A stretch of DNA of 64,000 nucleotides, taken from NCBI GenBank assembly GCA_964474695.1, contig CAYYTK010000030.1, forward strand, positions 1 to 64,000, given 5' to 3'. Source of the stretch: DAOUBP01 sp964474695. GTDB lineage: Bacteria; Chloroflexota; Anaerolineae; CG2-30-64-16. The notes under the pieces are model-generated. The model saw only the letters and a program-made list of their open reading frames with translations, did no database searches and was not told the DNA's origin. Made by a program: the position numbers and the translations under genes. This document shows, one piece after another, positions 41,687 through 48,793 of the stretch; positions within the stretch are counted from its first letter, which is position 1, and each line of letters starts with the position of its first letter.

Positions 41687-42106
41687 ATGACCGATGAACG
41701 CATTGCCCGCTTCGAGGAGCGCCGGGCAGAACTGGCACAAATGACCGACGAGCAGCTCAAAGCCCGTTTTTGGGAGCTGTGCAACCAGGTGGTGGCCCCC
41801 ATCGTGGAGCTGGCCCGGGTCCACACTTCGCCCTCCATCGAGCGCTCCGTGCTGCTGCGCATGGGCATCGACAGCCTGAGCTCTCAGGGCGTGGTCGAGC
41901 GCATCTATCAGGCCGGTCTGCTCGGCAAGGGCGCGGGGCATGTGCTGCTCAAGCTGGCCGAGCAGAGGGACACCGATGTCAAGGCCGCCGCGGCCGCGAT
42001 CCTGGCGGATAAAGAGGTCCTGCGCGGTCTGTTCCCCGAAGCAGAGAAACCAGGTTTCTCCGAGAAACCTGGTTTCTTGGGTGATCGCCAGGAGGTTGCG
42101 CGATGA
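41687..42106 (+). CDS. oraS: D-ornithine 4,5-aminomutase, S subunit
   Basis: 139 aa; the family is about 120 aa. MTDERIARFEERRAELAQMTDEQLKARFWEL and ERSVLLRMGIDSLSS fit OraS. With OraE it forms the B12/PLP-dependent mutase that turns D-ornithine into 2,4-diaminopentanoate. GGGGGAG precedes the ATG at 41687. An AAACCAGG palindrome supplies residues about 120-131 (EKPGFSEKPGF), lengthening the C-terminus. The stop overlaps the oraE start (ATGA). Confidence 0.88.
   Translation: MTDERIARFEERRAELAQMTDEQLKARFWELCNQVVAPIVELARVHTSPSIERSVLLRMGIDSLSSQGVVERIYQAGLLGKGAGHVLLKLAEQRDTDVKAAAAAILADKEVLRGLFPEAEKPGFSEKPGFLGDRQEVAR
42045..42077. repeat. AAACCAGG palindrome in frame at the end of oraS
   Basis: Perfect 15-bp arms (42045-42059, 42063-42077) around CCG. 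It is read in the same frame as the copy in oraE, giving KPGFSEKPG in both proteins. Confidence 0.92.
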
Positions 42107-44358
42107 ACGATCCCAAGCCCCTCGATCCTCATCAGAAGCTGGATATCGAAGAGATCGTGAGCGACCTGGAGAGCTACCGCCCCGCGCGCAAGGGCTGGAC
42201 CTGGCGCAAGGTTCCCGTCTCCGGCGTCAAGGCGGCAACCATGCCGATGGGCCCTTTCCGCTATCGCAACATGTCGGAGCCGCTCAAGAACAGCATTGGC
42301 CTGCCGGCCTCCAAGCACTTCGACCATATCGACCCCCAGCCGAGCTGCGTGATCACCACCGAGATCGCGTCCGGCCGTTTCGAGGATGACCTGCGCCGGA
42401 TGCGCATGGCCGCCTGGCACGGCGCCGATCATTTGATGGTGATCCGCACCACCGGCCAGAGCCACATCGACGGCCTGATGGAGGGCACGCCTGAAGGGGT
42501 TGGCGGCGTCCCGATCACGCGCAAGCAAATCCGTGCCAGCCGCAAGGCATGTGACCTGATCGAGGCGGAGGTCGGCCGGCCGATCAACTTCCACAGCTAC
42601 GTCTCCGGCGTGGCCGGGCCTGAGGTGGCCGTGTTGTTTGCCGAGGAAGGCATCAACGGCGCACACCAGGACCCGCAGTACAACGTGCTCTACCGCAACA
42701 TCAATATGTACCGCTCCTTTGTGGATGCGGCCGAAGCCAAGCGCGTCATGGCCAGCGCCGGCATCTTCCAGATCGACGGCGCACACAACGCCAACGCCAC
42801 TGCCAAGGCCGGATGGCTGGTGATGCCGGAGTTGATGGTGCAGCACGGGATTAACTGCGCCTTCTCGGTGGCTGCGGGGATGCCCAAGGAACTGATCGGC
42901 CTGTCGACCGTTCCGCCCGACGCGCCGCCCGCGCCCAAGCTGTGGTACGACCTGCCCTATGCCGTCGCGCTGCGCGATTTATTCTCTGAATACAAGATGC
43001 GCGCCCAGCAGAACACCCGCTACATCGAGGCGGACGTAGAGGAGGCGGTGCGCACCCACACCATCGACACGCTGATCTCGATGCTGACCCGCGCCGACGT
43101 CCAGAGCACCATAACCCCCGACGAGGGCCGCAATGTGCCCTGGCACTACAACAACATCCGCGGCATCCAGACCGTCAAGCAGACGTGGGCCGCGCTGGAC
43201 GGCATCAAGGAGCTGCTCTCGCTCAACTTCGACGGCCCGCTGGGCCAGATGGTCCGCGACCTGAAGGAGCGCGCGGTCGCGTTCCTTGAGGAAGTCATCG
43301 AGGTCGGCGGCTATTTCGCGGCGGTCGAGCAAGGCTTCTTCGTGGACTCGGCCCAGTATCCCGAGCGGAACGGCGACGGCATCGCCCGCGACGGCCAGGG
43401 CGGCGTCGCGGCCCACACCATTGTGCGCCGCGACCCGGACTACATGGCCCCGGTTTGCGCGCATTTCGGGGAGAACCACTTGGCAGACAAACCAGGTTTC
43501 TCCGAGAAACCTGGTTTGTCTGCCAAGCCCTGTGACCTCATCGGCGGCTGCACGCTCTGCAATCCTGAGAAGATCGTCTATATCGATGAACTGGACCCGG
43601 AGGACTCGGCCGCCCGCCGGCTTGAGAAAACGCTGCCTTACCGGAAGGGCGGCCTGATCCGGCCGGAGGCCGAATGGGCCGGCGACGGCACCGTCCTCGT
43701 GCAGCTCATGATCCCTGAAAGCGAGGCCGTCGCGCGGGAGGCGGCGCTGGAAGTTGCCCGTCGGATGGGGCTACAGGACCCCCAGGTGATCAACCTGATG
43801 GTGCTGCACCCGGCCGAAGGCTGCTTTGTCGAGGTGAAGGGCAAGGTGGCGTTCGACATCGACAAGGCGAGCCTTAAGATCCCGCCCAAGGAGGAGCTGC
43901 TCCCTGAAGAAGAGCTGCGAGCCGCAGTCAAGCAGGCCGGGCTCAAGGTCGTGGCCGGCACGGTGGGCGAGGACGAGCACTCGGTCGGCCTGCGCGAGAT
44001 CCTGGACATCAAGCATGGCGGGATCGAGAAATACGGCGTCAAGTATCACTACCTGGGCACCTCCGTGCCGCTGGGCAAGCTGATCGACGCCGCAATCGAG
44101 ACCGGCGCCCATGCGATCCTGATCTCGACCATCATCAGCCATAACGATATCCACCGCATGCAGATGCGCAAGCTGGCAGAGCTGTGCCAGGAGAAGGGCA
44201 TCCGCGAGCGGGTGATCCTCATCGCCGGCGGCACCCAGGTGACGCGCGACATGGCCGCTGAGACCGGCCTGGATGCCACCTTCGGCCGCGGCACCAAGGG
44301 GATCCACGTGGTGGATGCGCTGGTAAAGAACCTGAAGGCGCGCGGCGTCGTTGCCTGA
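42103..44358 (+). CDS. oraE: D-ornithine 4,5-aminomutase, E subunit (B12 and PLP)
   Basis: 751 aa; the family is about 730. An N-terminal TIM barrel binds PLP/substrate, and a C-terminal Rossmann domain binds cobalamin. The DxHxxG motif is DEHSVG with cobalt-ligand His626. Lys637, eleven residues later (LDIKHGG), matches the PLP-binding lysine spacing of C. sticklandii OraE (His618/Lys629). An AAACCAGG palindrome at 43480-43526 is in frame at about residues 460-475, just before the cysteine-bearing DLIGGCTLC. Coupled to oraS by overlap. Reactivation may need the GlmL-like protein at 54128. Confidence 0.95.
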   Translation: MNDPKPLDPHQKLDIEEIVSDLESYRPARKGWTWRKVPVSGVKAATMPMGPFRYRNMSEPLKNSIGLPASKHFDHIDPQPSCVITTEIASGRFEDDLRRMRMAAWHGADHLMVIRTTGQSHIDGLMEGTPEGVGGVPITRKQIRASRKACDLIEAEVGRPINFHSYVSGVAGPEVAVLFAEEGINGAHQDPQYNVLYRNINMYRSFVDAAEAKRVMASAGIFQIDGAHNANATAKAGWLVMPELMVQHGINCAFSVAAGMPKELIGLSTVPPDAPPAPKLWYDLPYAVALRDLFSEYKMRAQQNTRYIEADVEEAVRTHTIDTLISMLTRADVQSTITPDEGRNVPWHYNNIRGIQTVKQTWAALDGIKELLSLNFDGPLGQMVRDLKERAVAFLEEVIEVGGYFAAVEQGFFVDSAQYPERNGDGIARDGQGGVAAHTIVRRDPDYMAPVCAHFGENHLADKPGFSEKPGLSAKPCDLIGGCTLCNPEKIVYIDELDPEDSAARRLEKTLPYRKGGLIRPEAEWAGDGTVLVQLMIPESEAVAREAALEVARRMGLQDPQVINLMVLHPAEGCFVEVKGKVAFDIDKASLKIPPKEELLPEEELRAAVKQAGLKVVAGTVGEDEHSVGLREILDIKHGGIEKYGVKYHYLGTSVPLGKLIDAAIETGAHAILISTIISHNDIHRMQMRKLAELCQEKGIRERVILIAGGTQVTRDMAAETGLDATFGRGTKGIHVVDALVKNLKARGVVA
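43480..43526. repeat. AAACCAGG palindrome in frame inside oraE (perfect 22-bp stem)
   Basis: Arms 43480-43501 and 43505-43526 pair perfectly around CCG. It encodes ADKPGFSEKPGLSAK in a loop. The centre is identical to the intergenic copy at 8174. Confidence 0.94.
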
Positions 44359-44415
44359 GGGACGGTGGAGGACAGCGGATGTGCTTATGGCAGCCGCTGA
44401 ACTCAAACGTTAGGC
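44353..44415 (+). other. attC-like recombination site (degenerate)
   Basis: The 3' half is near-canonical for an integron attC: CCGCTGAAC (44394-44402), six bases, GTTAGGC (44409-44415). The 5' half is weaker: GCCTGAG (44353-44359) for GCCTAAC, and GAGGACAGCGG (44368-44378) as the partner of CCGCTGAACTC. The 5' end overlaps the oraE stop. No integrase and no second attC are visible. Confidence 0.45.
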
Positions 44416-44476
44416 TGTGAACAAGCTGGCATTAATATGACATGCTGCCAGAGTCGCTGCAATCACGGTATGCAAT

Positions 44477-44794
44477 ATGCAAAGAAAGCACTTTTCAGGA
44501 AAAGTACAGGAATTAGTTGATAGGGCAAATAGTGGAAGCATGGAAGATGTTGATTACATCCTAAGCCACCTAACGCCGGATGTCACTTTGTCTGTAACGA
44601 GATTTGTTGACTACGCATTGAGCCTTGTTGTAAGCGATGTAGGTGTTGAAAGAATAGAATACTATTTATTCAATGGCACGCAAATGCAGCGCAATTATTG
44701 CTCTTTGTTTTTCAATAGGAGAGGAGATTGGCCTATTGTTAAAAAAGCATATGAGCGCGGTCTAATTGACAAAATCCAGGCATACGCTAGATAA
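44477..44794 (+). CDS. AT-rich hypothetical protein next to the attC-like site
   Basis: 105 aa, not recognised. Helical, with SMEDVDYILSHL, YALSLVVSDVGVERIEYYLFNG and WPIVKKAYERGLIDKIQ. Base composition is about 40% GC against well over 60% in the flanking genes, and codons such as ATA, AGA and TTA are frequent. This points to recent transfer. No clear ribosome-binding site. It begins about 60 bases after an attC-like half-site, so it may be a captured integron cassette. Confidence 0.6.
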   Translation: MQRKHFSGKVQELVDRANSGSMEDVDYILSHLTPDVTLSVTRFVDYALSLVVSDVGVERIEYYLFNGTQMQRNYCSLFFNRRGDWPIVKKAYERGLIDKIQAYAR

Positions 44795-44807
44795 GATCGA
44801 GGTGGAA

Positions 44808-45623
44808 ATGATATTTCAGAACAAAGTCATCGTGATCACAGGCGGCGGGAATGGCATGGGACGAGAATTGGTCCTTAACCTGCTTTCCAAAGGCGCGCGC
44901 GTGGCCGCGGTTGATGTCAACCAGGCCGCGCTGCAGGAGACCGCCGGGCTGGCAGGGGATAAGAGCGACCGGCTCTCTTTGCATGCTGTTAACATCACCG
45001 ACAGAAGCGCGGTCGCTGCGTTGCCTGAACAGGTCATCGCCGCGCACGGCGCGGTGGATTGCCTGATCAACTGCGCCGGCATCATTCAGCCCTTCGTACG
45101 AGTCAATGACCTCGACTATGCCGCCATCGACCGGGTGATGAACGTTAACTTCTACGGCACCCTCAACATGGTCAAGGCGTTTTTGCCCCACCTTCTTAAA
45201 CGACCCGAAGCGCACATCGCAAACGTGTCGAGCATGGGCGGATTCCTGCCAGTTCCGGGGCAGACCATCTACGGTGCATCGAAGGCGGCCGTCAAGCTGT
45301 TGACCGAGGGCCTGCACGCCGAGCTCATGAACACCCATGTTAAGGTCACCGTCATCTTCCCGGGCGCGATCGGCACCAATATCGCAGCGAATTCCGGGGT
45401 GGGGCACATGGTGAGCGCGGAGAGCCAGGGCGCGCAGAAGCGATCCATCAAGATGTTGGCGCCGAGCGAAGCAGCCCAGATGATCTTGGCTGGCATCGAG
45501 AAGGGCAGCTACCAGGTCTTTGTCGGCCGCGATTCGCGAATGATGGATCTCTTTTACAGGATCAGCGCTAGACATGCTGCAGGGACCATCGCCAGGCAGA
45601 TGGCATCGCTGTTGGCGGACTAG
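44808..45623 (+). CDS. SDR-family oxidoreductase
   Basis: 271 aa. Cofactor loop TGGGNGMGRELV, the NCAG motif (INCAGII), and the catalytic Ser (ANVSSMGGF) and Tyr-x-x-x-Lys (YGASKAAV). A C-terminal hydrophobic helix suggests lipid- or membrane-related short-chain dehydrogenases. Substrate unknown. GAGGTGG lies before the ATG at 44808. The upstream ORF ends within 14 bases. Confidence 0.86.
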   Translation: MIFQNKVIVITGGGNGMGRELVLNLLSKGARVAAVDVNQAALQETAGLAGDKSDRLSLHAVNITDRSAVAALPEQVIAAHGAVDCLINCAGIIQPFVRVNDLDYAAIDRVMNVNFYGTLNMVKAFLPHLLKRPEAHIANVSSMGGFLPVPGQTIYGASKAAVKLLTEGLHAELMNTHVKVTVIFPGAIGTNIAANSGVGHMVSAESQGAQKRSIKMLAPSEAAQMILAGIEKGSYQVFVGRDSRMMDLFYRISARHAAGTIARQMASLLAD

Positions 45624-45640
45624 TCAACCGCGCGGCTTAC

Positions 45641-46624
45641 TCATTGATGACCCACGATGTGATGCGGCACATAAGGTTCTTCCAGATAGGCGACGTCTTC
45701 TGGGGTGAGCTTAACGGATAGAGCGCCGACAGCCTCTTCCAGGTGGCTGATCTTAGTCGCGCCGACGATGGGCGCCGTCACCGGCTCCTTCTGCAACAGC
45801 CAGGCCAGCGCGATGTGGGTGCGCGGCACGCCGCGTTTTTGCGCAAGTTCCGCCACCCGCTCGATGACTCGGTGATCGGGTTCGGCGGTTGTATCGTATT
45901 TGCTCTTGGCGATCTGATCGGTTTCGGAGCGCAGCGAGCTCTCCGCCGACCAGTCGCGCGTCAAGCGTCCCGAGGCGAGTGGGCTGTACGGGGTCACTCC
46001 GATTCCCTCCGCGCGGCAAAGCGGCAGCATCTCCCGCTCTTCTTCGCGGTAGATCAGGTTCAGGTGATCCTGCATCGAGACGAAGCGCGTCCACCCGCGC
46101 ATCTCGGCGACGTGCAGCGCCCGCTGGAACTGCCAGGCGAACATGGCCGAAGCGCCGATGTAGCGCGTCTTGCCCGCGCGCACCACATCGTTCAGCGCCT
46201 CCATCGTCTCCTCGATGGGTGTTTCGTAGTCCCAGCGATGGATGATGTAGAGATCGACGTAGTCCGTCCCGAGCCGCCGCAGGCTGTGGTCGATCTCGCT
46301 CAAAATCGCCTTGCGCGACAGCCCGCCGCCGTTCGGCCCCTCGCGCATCCGGCCGTGCACCTTGGTGGCGATGACGACCTCGTCCCGCCTGGCGAAGTCC
46401 TTCAGCGCGCGGCCGAGGATCTCTTCGCTCGCGCCGATGGAGTAGACGTTGGCCGTATCGAAGAAGTTGATGCCCAGCTCAAGGGCCTTCTGGATGATCG
46501 GCCGGCTGTTTTCCTCATCCAGCACCCATTTGTGGATCCAACGCGCCGCGTTTCCGAACCCCATGCAGCCGAGGCAGATGCGTGAGACCTGCATGCCTGT
46601 TGAACCTAAACGAGCGTATTCCAT
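45641..46624 (-). CDS. Aldo/keto reductase
   Basis: 327 aa TIM-barrel NADPH-dependent reductase. Asp/Tyr active-site region FFDTANVYSIGASEEILG, catalytic Lys in VIATKVHG, and His in YIIHRWD. A YajO/YdjG-like subgroup. Substrate unknown. AAGGAG precedes the ATG. It is convergent with the SDR at 44808 and downstream of the Gfo/Idh gene. Confidence 0.9.
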   Translation of the reverse strand: MEYARLGSTGMQVSRICLGCMGFGNAARWIHKWVLDEENSRPIIQKALELGINFFDTANVYSIGASEEILGRALKDFARRDEVVIATKVHGRMREGPNGGGLSRKAILSEIDHSLRRLGTDYVDLYIIHRWDYETPIEETMEALNDVVRAGKTRYIGASAMFAWQFQRALHVAEMRGWTRFVSMQDHLNLIYREEEREMLPLCRAEGIGVTPYSPLASGRLTRDWSAESSLRSETDQIAKSKYDTTAEPDHRVIERVAELAQKRGVPRTHIALAWLLQKEPVTAPIVGATKISHLEEAVGALSVKLTPEDVAYLEEPYVPHHIVGHQ

Positions 46625-46635
46625 TGTGTGCTCCT

Positions 46636-47772
46636 TTATAGGGCTATTCCGTTCTCATCGATGAACCTGGAAAAGTCCCCCCCTGTATAGCCGCGCGGCA
46701 GCGGGGGGGTCTTTTCGAACGTGGACTGCATGACCTGGTTCGACCCGGCTGCACTGCTCTTGACGATCCCATGCAGCACTTCCAGTGCATGGTAAGCCAT
46801 TTCCTTATTGGCACGATTTCTTCGTCCCCGTCTCATGGACCACGCCATTTCGGCCACGCCGAGCCCCCGGCATTCGCCGCTAAAGGCGTGACTCGGCGGC
46901 ATGATGAAGGGATCGCTGGTTCCCTTCAGAATCACTCTGACATCTCCCCCGAACTTGTTGGGATCTGCCATATACATGATGCCCATTGTTCCACACAAAA
47001 CCAGGTGGGGCTTTTCCGGCTGAATGAAGATGGAATTCGAATCAAACAACATGTTGCCGACCGTGCCGCAGTCGAACTGCAGCGTGCCGGCCATGAGGTT
47101 TTCGCATTCCAGCGGATAGGGCTCGCCAAAACGTTCGAGCGTATAATCCGTTCTCTCTGGATTTCTTGTTCGAACGATCCCGGATACTTCAGCAACGGGG
47201 CCTAATATGCTCAACAGCGCGGTGATATAGTAAATTCCGACATCGAACCCGATCCCTCCGCCCGGCCTGGTCGTGAACGGGAATGCCCGGCCCAGTAGAT
47301 CGCCGTCCCGGGTGAGCGCGCAGTAGCAGGAGGTGACGTCGCCGATCAAGCCGCTGTCGACCACGTACCGGGCGGTTTGTATCGCGGCGCCCAGAAAGGT
47401 GTCCGGGGCAGCTCCCAGATACAACTGCTTTTCATCGGCGATCTTTACCAGCTCAGCCGCCTGCGCCAGCTCCACTGCCAGAACCTTCTCGGTGTAAACG
47501 TGCTTGCCGCCTTCCAGCAATTGTTTGATCACCGCGTAATGGGCCACCGGCGCGGTCAGGTTGACTACCAGCTCGATCGAATCGTCCGCCAGGATTTCTT
47601 CGACGGTTAAGGTTTGGATGCCGTATTTTTGCGCCTGTCTTTGGGCTTTGTCCGGGTTTCGGTCGCAACAACCGACGACATCCAATACCTTGAACTGGTT
47701 AATCATCGTGTTCAAATAGGCATCGCTGATGTTTCCGCAGCCTACCACTGCGGTTTTGACAGGGTTGATCAC
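46636..47772 (-). CDS. Gfo/Idh/MocA-family oxidoreductase
   Basis: 378 aa. N-terminal Rossmann TAVVGCGNISDAYLN, the family EKVLAVELAQAAELV motif (EKP/EKV catalytic Lys region), and the C-terminal GGGIGFDVGIYYI with His/Asp-like catalytic positions. Oxidises or reduces a sugar, inositol or related compound; substrate unknown. It uses a GTG start with AGGAGG six bases before it. Confidence 0.9.
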   Translation of the reverse strand: MINPVKTAVVGCGNISDAYLNTMINQFKVLDVVGCCDRNPDKAQRQAQKYGIQTLTVEEILADDSIELVVNLTAPVAHYAVIKQLLEGGKHVYTEKVLAVELAQAAELVKIADEKQLYLGAAPDTFLGAAIQTARYVVDSGLIGDVTSCYCALTRDGDLLGRAFPFTTRPGGGIGFDVGIYYITALLSILGPVAEVSGIVRTRNPERTDYTLERFGEPYPLECENLMAGTLQFDCGTVGNMLFDSNSIFIQPEKPHLVLCGTMGIMYMADPNKFGGDVRVILKGTSDPFIMPPSHAFSGECRGLGVAEMAWSMRRGRRNRANKEMAYHALEVLHGIVKSSAAGSNQVMQSTFEKTPPLPRGYTGGDFSRFIDENGIAL

Positions 47773-47794
47773 ACTGATCCTCCTTTCCGCTAGC

Positions 47795-48676
47795 TTATTG
47801 TTTCAGCCGATACGAAACGAACGCCAGCCTGCGACTGTCCGGCGACCAAGAATTTACATTGATTGTCCCCTGCCCGCCGAACAGCTTGACGATAGTGTGC
47901 GACGCCCCTCCGTCGGCGGGGATCAGGCGAATCTCCACGTTCTTGTTCGGGGGATGATCCCCCGGCGCCACGTCATCTTTGCCATAGGCAATGTAGGCCA
48001 CCTGTTTGCCGTCCGGAGAAACATGCGGGAACCAGCAATTGGCATCCTCCCTGACCATGTGAACCGGGTTGGAGCCGTCTGCTGCCATGCGCCAGATTTG
48101 CATCAGCCCGCCGCGCACCGAGTTGAACCAGACGTGCTGGCCGGAGGGAGCGTATTCAGGTCCGTCATCCAGCCCGGATGTATTCGTCAACTGTGTCTCT
48201 GGGCCGCCGTGGACCGAGATGGTGTAAATGTCATATTGGCCGTTGCGCTCTGCGCAGTACGCCAACGATGCGCCGTCGGGCGACCAGCCGTGCAGATAGC
48301 TCGGCCCTTCTGCGGTCACCAGCATCGGGCTGCCCCCTTGGAACGGCACGATGTAAATCCTCGATTTTGCATCTTCATACGTGAAATGGCTGACCGCGAT
48401 CTGCGTGTTATCCGGCGAGAGGACGTGGTCGTTGTTGCAGTCAACGGCAAATCCGGTATCGATCTGTTTCACCTCTCCCGTCGCCAGTTCATAGGTATAG
48501 ATGCATCCGCGGCTGTTGTAGACCAGGCGCCGGCCATCGCGCGTCCAGTTGGGCGCTTCGACGACATGATCGAATTCTCTCAGCACAGACCTGACGCCTG
48601 TGTCCACATCGACAGTCTCCAGGATACTGAACGAATCGCGCTCGGCCATGGTGCGCCGGAGTGTGTGGATATCCAT
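47795..48676 (-). CDS. TolB-like PD40 beta-propeller protein, stand-alone
   Basis: 293 aa with no signal peptide. Repeated PD40 blades: APNWTRDGRRLVY, LSPDNTQIAVSHF, HGWSPDGASLAYC, EYAPSGQHVWFNS, PHVSPDGKQVAYI and SWSPDSRRLAFV. Cytoplasmic, probably a ligand or protein-binding propeller. It is a close paralogue of the C-terminal half of the fused transporter next door, and starts at the Met equivalent to Met464 there. Function unknown. GGAGG precedes the ATG. Confidence 0.85.
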   Translation of the reverse strand: MDIHTLRRTMAERDSFSILETVDVDTGVRSVLREFDHVVEAPNWTRDGRRLVYNSRGCIYTYELATGEVKQIDTGFAVDCNNDHVLSPDNTQIAVSHFTYEDAKSRIYIVPFQGGSPMLVTAEGPSYLHGWSPDGASLAYCAERNGQYDIYTISVHGGPETQLTNTSGLDDGPEYAPSGQHVWFNSVRGGLMQIWRMAADGSNPVHMVREDANCWFPHVSPDGKQVAYIAYGKDDVAPGDHPPNKNVEIRLIPADGGASHTIVKLFGGQGTINVNSWSPDSRRLAFVSYRLKQ

Positions 48677-48793
48677 GAGCTTTCGCCTCCGTCTGTTCTG
48701 CGGCTATCCGGTGGCCTTGCATGGCGTCGCCACCGACCAGTTCGATGCCTACTTCTGCGCGTATCCGATTGCGCATCTGAGCTTGGCCGATGC

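Noticed and set aside
44795..44807. A second attC closing the cassette after the AT-rich ORF
   Set aside because: Only 13 bases separate this ORF from the next gene, and no GTTRRRY/RYYYAAC pair is seen.
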